A stretch of DNA of 7,570 nt, from contig DFSJ01000129.1 in assembly GCA_002378585.1 (NCBI GenBank), positions 1-7,570 of the forward strand, written 5' to 3'. Below are positions 1 to 6,896 of the stretch, one piece after another (position 1 is the first letter of the stretch; every line of letters starts with the position of its first letter). The DNA is from Flavobacteriaceae bacterium UBA3440. GTDB taxonomy: Bacteria > Bacteroidota > Bacteroidia > Flavobacteriales > Flavobacteriaceae. The notes below the pieces were generated by a model. It was not told the origin of the DNA, ran no database searches, and saw nothing but the letters and a program-made list of their open reading frames with translations. The position numbers were made by a program, and so were the translations under genes.

Positions 1-66
1 TTGGATGCGAGAGTTTCCATTCAAAATCTACACAATAAAGGATTTATATTACGAGTAGACCAGTAA
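1..66 (+). CDS. C-terminal tail of an unidentified plus-strand gene (partial)
   Basis: Frame 1 is open from the first base and ends at a TAA at 64-66, giving 21 residues ending in NKGFILRVDQ. The stop lies 18 nt before a hairpin terminator that also closes the opposing susD gene (20 nt from its stop), which is the usual layout of two convergent genes. The sequence is too short to assign to a family. It loosely resembles the end of a beta-rich C-terminal domain, such as the sorting domains of secreted Bacteroidota proteins, but that is a weak impression. Twenty-one open codons can also occur by chance, so the gene call rests mainly on its placement. Confidence 0.4.
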   Translation: MDARVSIQNLHNKGFILRVDQ

Positions 67-84
67 GGGTTTACTTAAAATAAA

Positions 85-110
85 AAAAGCCACCCCGAAG
101 GGTGGCTTTT
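85..110 (-). terminator. Rho-independent terminator of the susCD operon (possibly bidirectional)
   Basis: The stem pairs 85-95 with 100-110 in 11 perfect base pairs, with a GC-rich upper half, around a four-base loop at 96-99. Read on the minus strand, the loop is UUCG closed by a C-G pair, one of the most stable RNA tetraloops. The minus-strand transcript then runs into seven U followed by AUUUU, a classic intrinsic terminator 20 nt after the susD stop. On the plus strand the hairpin is followed by only four T, so it may terminate the incoming plus-strand gene less efficiently. Confidence 0.9.
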
Positions 111-130
111 GCATTAATGTGGTTGGTCTA

Positions 131-1690
131 CTAGTTGTAGCCAGGGTTCTGAGTCAATGTACCACCACTCACCTGAATTTGTTCAGCAGGGATTGGCATT
201 ACAGTTCTGTAAGCATCAGAGTTGGTTTTTTCCCACCATGAAGCACCCCACTTGCCGAAACGGATCAAGTCAGTTCTTCTTGAAGCTTCTTGGAACATCT
301 CACGTCCTCTTTCAGCCAAGAATTGGTCTGCAGTGATGGAAGTCATTGCAGCAACTCCAGCACGAGCACGGATGGTGTTTACATCTGGTAGAGCCAATGC
401 CCAGTTTCCAGCTGCACGAGCAGTGGCTTCAGCACGGATCAAGTACATATCGCCCAAACGTACGATTGGGTAATCATTATCCATATCTGGACGTCCAAAT
501 TGTTGGAAGCTAAATTTACCCAAACGAGCTCCACCGATACGGTTTGCGTTCGGCTCCAATTCGTTGATGTTTGGCACATAGTTGATTGCTGGGTCAGCGT
601 TGTCAGAGGCTAAATCCACCAAAGCATTTCCGCCGTAATCCAATTGTGCACCTACGATAAAGTTGGCAGTTTTACGCGCATCACCATTCTCATAGGAGTT
701 GTAGAACTCTTCAAGTGCAGAGTAACCGTTCCATGGTTGGTCTTGGAAATTCCAAGAGTACTGTGAAGCGTAGTGCAAAGTCATTTGGTTGAAGTTCATA
801 CCACCAGCTGTAGCTTGGTCGTATTCAATAGACCAGATGATCTCAGGGTTGTTTTGGTTATTTGGGGCAAAAACTGCAGCATATCCTGAAAGTTCCACTG
901 GATCTGTAGACACAGAAGGTCTTCTTCCCAAGTTAGTTACCTTAACACTGCTGTCAGACAAACGGTAAGGACCGTTTTCGATCACGTAGTCAGCGTGGAA
1001 GGCAGCGTCTGCCCAACGAGCTGTACCTGTGTACACTTCAGCATTCAAATACAGTTTTGCTAATAGACCGTGTGCGGCGTATTTGTTGATTCTGTATTTA
1101 ACATCGTTACCACCAAGGTTTGGCACTGAAGCAAGAATTTCACTTTCAATCCAAGCAAAAGTCTCAGCTCTTGGTCTTTGTGCCGTGGACTGTCCTGGAG
1201 CAACAACTTTGATGCGTCCGAACATATCCATCAATCTCCAGTGTAGGTAAGCACGAACAACGCGCGCTTGAGCCAACTGGCCTGCATCTAAATTACCGTT
1301 GGTAATTACGTTGTTCACCTGAGCGATTTGCTCGTACTGCTGAATCCAAGTTCCGTTGATCGGTCCATTGTTTGAGCTAAAAGTGTGTCTGTGCATTTCC
1401 AACCAGATACCTCCGTCATACCAGTCACCACCTTTTTGGGTAACTGCCATTTCATCAGATGAAACTGATTGTACAGAGAAGTATCCACCGTGGTTAGCAG
1501 TTCCCGCGTTTCTTACCGCGTTAAATGCTCCGGTCAATGCATCTCCTGCATCTCCAGATGAGCTAGAAGCGATCCCTTCAATAGAAAAATCTGATTGAAG
1601 GTCTCCCACTAGTTCTTCCTCAAGGTCTGTACAGGAATAAGTAAGTCCTACTAGTCCTAAACCAAAGAATATTTTGTAGATATTTTTCAT
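131..1690 (-). CDS. susD: SusD/RagB-family outer-membrane glycan-binding lipoprotein
   Basis: A 519-residue surface lipoprotein that is expected to cap the SusC channel and bind maltodextrins outside the cell. Residues 1-19 form a lipoprotein signal (KNIYK, a hydrophobic core, then LTYS) with the lipidated cysteine at C20. The following TDLEEE resembles the acidic export signal that sends Bacteroidota lipoproteins to the cell surface. Family features include the helical segment around W115/Y119, ARVVRAYLHWRLMDMFGRI at 142-160, RINKYAAHGLLAKLYLNAEV (200-219), RLGDMYLIRAEA (411-422) and a C-terminal ERGREMFQEASRRTDLIRFG (460-479), all typical of the TPR-like SusD fold. Length is normal for the family. 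The ATG lies 13 nt after the susC stop, with an AT-rich leader and no Shine-Dalgarno. It is co-transcribed with susC and is the last gene before the terminator. The alpha-glucan specificity is inferred from the neighbouring genes. Confidence 0.93.
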   Translation of the reverse strand: MKNIYKIFFGLGLVGLTYSCTDLEEELVGDLQSDFSIEGIASSSSGDAGDALTGAFNAVRNAGTANHGGYFSVQSVSSDEMAVTQKGGDWYDGGIWLEMHRHTFSSNNGPINGTWIQQYEQIAQVNNVITNGNLDAGQLAQARVVRAYLHWRLMDMFGRIKVVAPGQSTAQRPRAETFAWIESEILASVPNLGGNDVKYRINKYAAHGLLAKLYLNAEVYTGTARWADAAFHADYVIENGPYRLSDSSVKVTNLGRRPSVSTDPVELSGYAAVFAPNNQNNPEIIWSIEYDQATAGGMNFNQMTLHYASQYSWNFQDQPWNGYSALEEFYNSYENGDARKTANFIVGAQLDYGGNALVDLASDNADPAINYVPNINELEPNANRIGGARLGKFSFQQFGRPDMDNDYPIVRLGDMYLIRAEATARAAGNWALALPDVNTIRARAGVAAMTSITADQFLAERGREMFQEASRRTDLIRFGKWGASWWEKTNSDAYRTVMPIPAEQIQVSGGTLTQNPGYN

Positions 1691-1703
1691 GATTTATTTA
1701 TGA

Positions 1704-4649
1704 TTAAAAGTTGATGTTTAGTCCAATGGTGAATTGGCGAGAAGAGTAGTAGCTGTTTCTGCGCTCAATACCAGAAGCCAATGGATTTCCGTCATTGCTG
1801 TCGAAAAGTGCTGGCTCTGGGTCAGTACCGGTGTAGTTGGTCAAAACAAATGCGTTTTGTACGTTCAATGACAATTGCATTGAATCGAAGATCTTGCTGT
1901 TAGACATGTCCAAAGAACGAGCGATGGTTAAGTTGTCCAATTTGAAGAAGTCTGCTTTTTCAACGTACAATGAGCTGAATTGAGCGTTTTTGATATCAGG
2001 GTTAGCCAATTCTGTGTTTACGTAGTTGTATGATTTCTGAGATCCTACTCTAGGCTCGTAGAAAGCACGGAAAGTATTCACCAAGCTGTGTCCGAAAGCT
2101 CCGCGGAAAAATGCGTTTACTTCCCATTTGCCAAAGCTCAACTGGTTAGACCATCCTAATTCGAAGTCTGGAGTACCTTTACCTAATACAGCGAAGTCAG
2201 CGTCCTCAGCATTCCAAGAACCTTGGTTAGTTACTAATTTACCATCTCCGTTGATATCCACAAAGTTTTGTGATCCATTGGTAACAGTTCCGTCCCATAC
2301 TGGTCCCCAGATTTGTCCAATTTCTTCACCTTCTTTTACGCGGATTACATAGGTATCGTTTTGACCAGGAGCACCTAGGTTACCAAAACGATCTGATTCA
2401 GATACGTAAGATTCTAATACGGATTTGTTTTTAGACAAAACAATACCGGTGTTGTAGTTTAGTTTATCACCTTGAAGTACATCGTAGTTCAAAGCTAATT
2501 CTACACCTTTAGAAGATAGTTCTCCTGCGTTTTCCCATCTTCTGTTAAATCCGTATACAGTAGCGTCTACTTGACGGTTGATGATGAAGTCTTTAGAAGT
2601 TTGTTCGTACAAATCTAAAGTAGCTGAGAAACGATCCATGTTGAAATCGATACCGAAGTTCATCTCCGCTTTTTCTTCCCATTTCAAATCTGGGTTAGCT
2701 GCACGAGCCAAAGCTGTTGAACCACCAGTGGCTGCACCACCTGCCCATGCATAAGTTCTGATTTCTTGAGAAAGACCTGATCCACTTGGTAGGTTACCCG
2801 TTACCCCGTATGAAGCACGAGCTTTCAACTGGTTAACTCCTTCAAGTTCTAGGTATTTGTTTAAGTCAGCACCCAATGAAACTGCAGGGAATAGACCCCA
2901 CTGATTTCCATCACCTAGTTTGGTAGATCCCTCACGACGAAGAGAAGCATTTAAGAAGATAGAATCATCGAAAGTCATGTTCAAACGACCGAAGTAAGCG
3001 ATGATTTTTTCATCTGGGCTCTTATCAGAGCTTGCTCCGATCAAACCAGCGTTTTTCAAATCTTGAGAGTACTCAATAGCATTGATGTAGTCCATATCAT
3101 CATTAGGGAAATCTCCTAATGAGAAGCTATGAGACATGTAGTTTTGTTGTTGGAAAGAGTAACCTGCAGTTACCGTCATGGCCAAACGATCAAACGATTT
3201 TGCATAAGTACCGTATCCTTCGTACAATTTGAATCTGAACTCATCGTTGAAGAATGAAGCTGATCCCTTACGTGTAGGAGAGTCTGCTCTACCATTCCAA
3301 AGTGAAGTAGTTCTGTAGTACAATCTGTTAGAGTAACGAGACAATTGCTCAGCAGCTCTGAAGTATCCAGTGAAGTTGTCAGAGAAGCTGTAGGTAAAGT
3401 TGGTAGAGTGGTTAAATTCTACTTTGTTACCATCGTTGATGTTTTGTCTGATGATGGATACCGGGTTGTAAGAATCAAACAAACCTAATGTTTCGAAGTA
3501 TCCTCCGTAAGTAGCTGAGTTAAATGCATATGGAGCATCAGCACCGTAAACAGGAGCAGTTGGGTTGTACAAAGTAGCGTAGCGCAAAGCTTCGTTAAAA
3601 CCGTTCTGTTGATCTCTCTTAGTGTATGAGGTAGTAAAGTCAATTTTCAATTTGTCATTCAAAGTTCTAGTAGAGAAATTTAAACGAGTGTTGAATTGCT
3701 CAAAACCTGAGTTTAACAAGATACCTTCTACATCTCTGTAGTTGGTAGAGATACGGTAGTTGGTGTCACCAGCACCACCTTGAACAGCGATGTTGTGTAC
3801 TTTAGTTTGTCCTTGACGGGTAACTTCATCAATCCAATCTGTTTTAGATCCTAGATCACGACCGCCTGCAGCGATAAACTCGTCTGGAGACATTAGGTCG
3901 ATTTGATTTAAGATATCAGCTGTAGTGAACTGAGCGTTGTAGTTGAATTTAGGCTTGCCTTGAACCCCAGCACCAGATTTAGTGGTCACCAAGATAACAC
4001 CACTAGATCCACGAGAACCGTAGATAGCAGCAGCAGAAGCATCTTTCAATACGTTGATAGAAGCGATATCAGAAGGATCGACGTTGGCTAGAGATGCACC
4101 AATAACTCCGTCGATTACTACAAGAGGAGAAGAGTTTGCACCGATGGTAGACAAACCTCTCAAACGAATAGTAGCCCCTGAGTTAGGGTTACCACCTTTG
4201 TTGTAGATCTGAAGACCAGCAACTTTTCCTTGAAGCAACTGAGACGCGTCGTTTACGTTTCCTTTGTTAAAGTCTTTCTCGCTGACAGCAACCACCGCAG
4301 AGGTGATTTCTTTTTCTCTTTGAGAACCATAACCGGTCAACACAACTTCGTCCAATTCGTTTCCTGGGATAAGTACCACGTTGATGGTATCTGAACTTCC
4401 CACGGTAACCTCTTGTCCGGTATAACCTACAAAAGAGAAGAGAAGTACATCTCCAGCTTTTGCAGAGATAGAATAATTTCCATCAAAGTCAGCCGAAGAA
4501 CCAACTGAAGTACCTTTAATAACCACTGTAGCGCCTGGCAGAGGGCCATTTGCATCAGAAACGTTACCGGATACTGTCTGCGCTCCTACCAATCCGAAGC
4601 ACAAAAGTGCGCCGACAAGCAGAAAGCTTTTAAGTAGCGTAATTTTCAT
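1704..4649 (-). CDS. susC: SusC/RagA-family TonB-dependent outer-membrane transporter
   Basis: A 981-residue TonB-dependent channel that imports oligosaccharides, probably maltodextrins, across the outer membrane using energy relayed by TonB-ExbBD. A signal peptide covers about 1-23 (cut after LVGA). Next comes a carboxypeptidase-regulatory-like beta-sandwich at about 25-95, with GPLPGATVVIKGT and FDGNYSI. A TonB-box-like DEVVLTGYG lies at 100-108. The plug is at about 111-225, with the SusC signatures TIRLRGLSTIG and INVLKDASAAAIYGSRG. A 22-strand barrel is expected from about 235 to the end; NASLRREGS, FPAVSLGAD and NPDLKWEEK (652-660) are typical SusC barrel stretches. It ends in a terminal phenylalanine, the usual barrel-assembly signal. 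The length is normal, with no frameshift or truncation seen. The start is the ATG preceding the clear signal peptide; its leader is AT-rich without a Shine-Dalgarno. It is the first gene of the susCD operon, divergent from the LacI-type regulator. Confidence 0.95.
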   Translation of the reverse strand: MKITLLKSFLLVGALLCFGLVGAQTVSGNVSDANGPLPGATVVIKGTSVGSSADFDGNYSISAKAGDVLLFSFVGYTGQEVTVGSSDTINVVLIPGNELDEVVLTGYGSQREKEITSAVVAVSEKDFNKGNVNDASQLLQGKVAGLQIYNKGGNPNSGATIRLRGLSTIGANSSPLVVIDGVIGASLANVDPSDIASINVLKDASAAAIYGSRGSSGVILVTTKSGAGVQGKPKFNYNAQFTTADILNQIDLMSPDEFIAAGGRDLGSKTDWIDEVTRQGQTKVHNIAVQGGAGDTNYRISTNYRDVEGILLNSGFEQFNTRLNFSTRTLNDKLKIDFTTSYTKRDQQNGFNEALRYATLYNPTAPVYGADAPYAFNSATYGGYFETLGLFDSYNPVSIIRQNINDGNKVEFNHSTNFTYSFSDNFTGYFRAAEQLSRYSNRLYYRTTSLWNGRADSPTRKGSASFFNDEFRFKLYEGYGTYAKSFDRLAMTVTAGYSFQQQNYMSHSFSLGDFPNDDMDYINAIEYSQDLKNAGLIGASSDKSPDEKIIAYFGRLNMTFDDSIFLNASLRREGSTKLGDGNQWGLFPAVSLGADLNKYLELEGVNQLKARASYGVTGNLPSGSGLSQEIRTYAWAGGAATGGSTALARAANPDLKWEEKAEMNFGIDFNMDRFSATLDLYEQTSKDFIINRQVDATVYGFNRRWENAGELSSKGVELALNYDVLQGDKLNYNTGIVLSKNKSVLESYVSESDRFGNLGAPGQNDTYVIRVKEGEEIGQIWGPVWDGTVTNGSQNFVDINGDGKLVTNQGSWNAEDADFAVLGKGTPDFELGWSNQLSFGKWEVNAFFRGAFGHSLVNTFRAFYEPRVGSQKSYNYVNTELANPDIKNAQFSSLYVEKADFFKLDNLTIARSLDMSNSKIFDSMQLSLNVQNAFVLTNYTGTDPEPALFDSNDGNPLASGIERRNSYYSSRQFTIGLNINF

Positions 4650-4756
4650 AAATGTTAATTTAGTTTAGTTAATTTTTAGTTTTTAGGTTTTTTTAACACT
4701 TGAAAAAACAACATGCGCCTAGAATCATATCAACCGTGTTGTTGGGGGTATTGGTG

Positions 4757-4785
4757 CAATTTTATCAACAACGATAAGGCTTCAA
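4757..4785 (-). promoter_or_regulatory. Candidate flavobacterial-type promoter for susCD
   Basis: On the minus strand, TTG (complement of 4783-4785) is followed after 18 nt by TAAAATTG (complement of 4757-4764). The established Flavobacterium/Bacteroides vegetative promoter is TTG, about 17-20 nt, then TAnnTTTG, so the -7 box matches in all but one defined position. This would place transcription start near 4750 and give a leader of roughly 100 nt before the susC ATG. An alternative minus-strand -7-like sequence (TCATTTTG, complement of 4863-4870) lies further upstream. Such short AT-rich matches arise readily by chance. Confidence 0.35.
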
Positions 4786-4802
4786 CGGTTTTTGGACACG
4801 CT

Positions 4803-4819
4803 GCATTTATGTCAAATGC
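4803..4819. promoter_or_regulatory. Inverted repeat, operator candidate 1
   Basis: GCATTT and AAATGC form a perfect 6-bp inverted repeat around a 5-bp spacer (GCATTTATGTCAAATGC). It sits 18 bp upstream of the putative susC -33 element, where a DNA-binding activator or repressor could act. The arms lack the central CG step typical of LacI-family sites, so another regulator is possible. The symmetry is seen directly; the function is inferred. Confidence 0.35.
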
Positions 4820-4839
4820 TATGCAATTATAATCAAAAA

Positions 4840-4854
4840 AAAGCACGCTTTCAA
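4840..4854. promoter_or_regulatory. Inverted repeat, best LacI-type operator candidate
   Basis: AAAGC and GCTTT (4840-4844 and 4847-4851) are perfect arms around a 2-bp centre. Read on the minus strand, the site is TTGAAAGCGTGCTTT, which fits the LacI/CcpA-class pattern (a TGnAAnCG half-site) with two departures in the second half. It is the most LacI-like sequence in the control region and could be the site of the adjacent regulator. It lies about 55 bp upstream of the candidate susC -33 box, a position that fits activation or looping better than simple blockage. Confidence 0.35.
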
Positions 4855-4871
4855 TTTTTACCGCCAAAATG

Positions 4872-4890
4872 AGGGTGAAAATTTCACTCT
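4872..4890. promoter_or_regulatory. Near-perfect 19-bp palindrome, operator candidate 3
   Basis: AGGGTGAAAATTTCACTCT has a perfect 13-bp core (GTGAAA, A, TTTCAC) and extends to 19 bp with one mismatched pair. It is the longest symmetric element in the intergenic region and is not followed by a T-tract on either strand, so a protein-binding site is likelier than a terminator. It lies between the two divergent genes, closer to the middle than to either start. Confidence 0.4.
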
Positions 4891-5068
4891 TTTGCGAGAA
4901 AATAATACAGTCAATCAGGGTTGAGTACTTGTAAATACTAAAGTTGTCGGATCTCCTGTTTATCAAATAGGAAAAATCACCCCTCAGATTTTAAACATAA
5001 AACCATTTTAGTGTTAAATATTTCTAAAAATTCTGCGTTATAGCCAATAAAATAAAGGAATACACTCG

Positions 5069-5164
5069 ATGATACACCCTAAAAACGACACCGAAATCGT
5101 TATCGATGCCTCGAGGTTATCAACAATCTCCTCATACACGCTTAATCAACAGGTTTGTCGCTGA
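5069..5164 (+). CDS. Possible 31-codon leader ORF ahead of the lacI-type gene
   Basis: ATG at 5069 opens 31 codons (MIHPKNDTEIVIDASRL...) ending in TGA at 5162-5164. It is preceded by AAAGGA at 5054-5059, nine bases before the ATG, which is a good Shine-Dalgarno-like match and unusual for this lineage. Its stop lies 13 nt before the ATG at 5178 that may start the regulator, so it could be a leader peptide whose translation influences the next gene. It overlaps, in a different frame, the longer upstream extension of the regulator frame. I recognise no homologue, and chance is a real alternative. Confidence 0.2.
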   Translation: MIHPKNDTEIVIDASRLSTISSYTLNQQVCR

Positions 5165-5177
5165 TTTTAAGCGGTTA

Positions 5178-6239
5178 ATGCTTTATATTCGCACTGATCA
5201 AATCTTGGTATTTTTGGCAAAAAAGTATACACTTAAGGATCTGGCTCTAGAGCTTAATATATCCATATCTACGGTTTCAAAGGCCTTAAACAATAGTCCT
5301 GAGATCAGTGAGGATACCCAGAAGAAGGTGTTGGCCCTGGCCCAATTATACCACTACAGGCCTAACAGTACTGCATTGAGGCTCAGAGAGAGTCGCAGTA
5401 ACCATATCGGAGTGGTTTTACCTGATTTAGTGCACCATTTCTTCACTACAGTATTTAAAGGCATCGAGGAGTATGCCAATGCACGAGGCTTTAATGTCAG
5501 TGTTTGTTTCTCTGATGACAATACCCAAAAAGAAAAAGACGCCATTGATTTGCTCCTGGACAGTGGGGTTGATGGGATTATCCTCTCTTTAGCTGGCCAA
5601 ACACAACAATTAGCCGCCTGGTCGCACCTGCAAGAAGTTGCCGCCCAAGGAACACATTTGGTCATGTTTGACCGGGTGACCGATCATGTTCCTGGAGATC
5701 AAGTGATGATCGATGATATGCATAGTGCCTATAAAGCCACGCAACGATTGATTGACCTAGGGTGTACAAGGATCGCCTTACTCACCACAGAATCCTATTT
5801 GAGTGTCAATCAAGACAGACAAAGTGGATACATCAAGGCGTTAAAAGAAAGCAATTTAACTTATGAGGCGCAACGGGTGTTGGCACTTCCCAAATCAGAA
5901 GTAGATCCTGCATCTCTGAGAACGTTTTTTGCTGAATGCCCAGTAGATGCGGTTCTTTGTGTGAATGAACTCATTGCAGTTCAAGCCATGCATGTGGTTA
6001 CTGCCTTAGGAAAACGCATACCTGAAGACGTAGCCTTTGTAGGGTATAACAATGGAATGCTGTCCATGTATTCCTATCCCAGTTTAACGGTAGTGGACCA
6101 ACAAGGATACCTCATGGGAGAAAAGTCAGCCGAGGTGTTGATCGATAAAATATGCAGTAAGACACCTTTGGATATCAGCAAATATGTAATACCCACCACT
6201 TTGGTAGAGCGAAATTCTACCCCGAATACCAGAAAATAA
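5178..6239 (+). CDS. LacI-family transcriptional regulator
   Basis: A cytoplasmic sugar-responsive DNA-binding protein, presumably controlling this locus. Numbered from the ATG at 5178 (353 residues), the winged-less LacI helix-turn-helix is at about 17-42 (YTLKDLALELNISISTVSKA). The hinge is at about 60-72 (YRPNSTALRLRE), and a periplasmic-binding-protein-like effector and dimerisation domain runs from IGVVLPDLVHHFF (77) to near the end, including VMFDRVTD and VAFVGYNNG. The start is uncertain. The frame extends up to an ATG at 5106 (377 residues), but that segment has no family character. Relatives usually begin only a few residues before the YTLKD motif, so a TTG at 5214 (MAKKYTLKD, 341 residues) also fits well. 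The stop is 2 nt before pgmB, so the regulator is part of the catabolic operon and divergent from susC. The effector is unknown; maltose or a related glucoside is an inference. Confidence 0.9.
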   Translation: MLYIRTDQILVFLAKKYTLKDLALELNISISTVSKALNNSPEISEDTQKKVLALAQLYHYRPNSTALRLRESRSNHIGVVLPDLVHHFFTTVFKGIEEYANARGFNVSVCFSDDNTQKEKDAIDLLLDSGVDGIILSLAGQTQQLAAWSHLQEVAAQGTHLVMFDRVTDHVPGDQVMIDDMHSAYKATQRLIDLGCTRIALLTTESYLSVNQDRQSGYIKALKESNLTYEAQRVLALPKSEVDPASLRTFFAECPVDAVLCVNELIAVQAMHVVTALGKRIPEDVAFVGYNNGMLSMYSYPSLTVVDQQGYLMGEKSAEVLIDKICSKTPLDISKYVIPTTLVERNSTPNTRK

Positions 6240-6241
6240 GC

Positions 6242-6895
6242 ATGAAAAAAGGAATAATTTTTGACCTAGATGGGGTCATTGTGGATACCGCTAAATACCA
6301 CTATTTGGCCTGGAAGAAAATGGCCGCTCAGTTTGGATATGATTTTACAGAGGAAGAAAATGAGGCATTTAAAGGGGTGAGTAGGATCCGCTGTATGGAG
6401 CTATTGCTTGAAATGGCCCAGGTTGAAGCTAGCCAGGAGCAAATTAATGAATGGTTGTTTCAAAAAAACCAAGATTACTTGGCCTACATCGAACAGATGG
6501 ACCAGGAGGAGATATTGCCCGGAGTTTTAACAGCTTTATCCTTCTTTAAATCACGGCAAATCCCTACGGCTTTGGGATCAGCAAGCAAAAATGCGCGACC
6601 GATTTTGGAAAAGGTAGGGCTTTTGTCTTATTTTGACGCCGTAGTAGATGGCAACGATGTGTCTGCGGCAAAACCTGATCCTGAAGTTTTTTTGGTCGCC
6701 GCCCGACAATTGGGTGTGACGCCTGAACAATGTGTGGTTTTTGAGGATTCAACAGCAGGTATTGAAGCTGCTCAGCGGGCTAAAATGGGTACAGTAGGTA
6801 TCGGCCACACGGATAGTTTGGGAAAAGCCGATGTCGTTTTTGCCCAGTTTACAGACATGGATGAAACTTTTTTAAACGGATTATTGACAGCATAA
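6242..6895 (+). CDS. pgmB: Beta-phosphoglucomutase (HAD superfamily)
   Basis: A 217-residue cytoplasmic enzyme that interconverts beta-glucose 1-phosphate and glucose 6-phosphate through a beta-glucose 1,6-bisphosphate intermediate. The HAD motif FDLDGVIVD supplies the nucleophile D8 and acid/base D10. YH at 19-20 matches the H20 hinge residue of the Lactococcus lactis enzyme. KGVSR (44-48) supplies the substrate-binding arginine, GSASKN (112-117) is motif II, K144 in AAKPDP is the conserved lysine, and E168-D169 in FEDSTAGI bind magnesium. Length and motif spacing are nearly the same as in the lactococcal protein (221 residues). The ATG is 2 nt after the regulator stop and the gene ends 1 nt before the GH65 gene, so translation is probably coupled. 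Pairing with a phosphorylase that releases beta-glucose 1-phosphate supports this activity over other HAD phosphatases. Confidence 0.95.
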   Translation: MKKGIIFDLDGVIVDTAKYHYLAWKKMAAQFGYDFTEEENEAFKGVSRIRCMELLLEMAQVEASQEQINEWLFQKNQDYLAYIEQMDQEEILPGVLTALSFFKSRQIPTALGSASKNARPILEKVGLLSYFDAVVDGNDVSAAKPDPEVFLVAARQLGVTPEQCVVFEDSTAGIEAAQRAKMGTVGIGHTDSLGKADVVFAQFTDMDETFLNGLLTA

Positions 6896-6896
6896 T

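Larger units (their letters stand above)
4650..5177. promoter_or_regulatory. Divergent control region between susC and the lacI-type operon
   Basis: About 530 bases with no convincing protein gene. From left to right it holds an AT-rich susC leader of roughly 100 nt, a candidate susC promoter, three inverted repeats centred at 4811, 4845.5 and 4881, an AT-rich stretch (about 4965-5060) that probably includes the promoter for the plus-strand operon, and a possible 31-codon leader ORF at 5069-5164. I could not find a clean flavobacterial promoter for the plus strand. The nearest match, TAAAGTTG at 4939-4946 with TTG at 4921-4923, has a spacer of only 15. The susC leader also contains an all-A/T hairpin (4687-4693 with 4703-4709) of doubtful meaning. 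The length and repeats suggest control in both directions. Confidence 0.7.

Noticed and set aside
222..2352. Plus-strand open frames antisense to susD and susC (222-473, 1029-1250, 1356-1598, 2128-2352)
   Set aside because: All lie opposite intact, family-typical coding sequence and have no recognisable protein features.
4687..4709. Hairpin GTTTTTT / AAAAAAC in the susC leader as a terminator or attenuator
   Set aside because: The stem is nearly all A-U with a 9-base loop, so it would be weak, and no competing structure or leader peptide is evident.
4762..4770. TTATCAACA as a DnaA box (one mismatch to TTATCCACA), with a second copy at 5117
   Set aside because: Only two imperfect copies 355 bp apart, no AT-rich unwinding array and no replication genes nearby. 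An origin is not supported.
4730..4966. A 78-codon open frame on the minus strand inside the divergent control region
   Set aside because: It covers the candidate promoter and all three inverted repeats, its translation has no recognisable domain, and it has no clear initiation signal. It looks like chance openness in regulatory DNA.
5106..5177. N-terminal extension of the LacI-type regulator (24 residues before ATG 5178)
   Set aside because: The residues have no family character, and the helix-turn-helix would sit unusually far from the N-terminus. I treat this as untranslated leader, though it cannot be excluded.
5354..5665. Minus-strand open frame within the LacI-type gene
   Set aside because: It lies antisense to a clearly conserved regulator and its translation shows no domain. 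Similar antisense frames at 6564-6752 (within pgmB) and 7079-7333 (within the GH65 gene) are rejected for the same reason.
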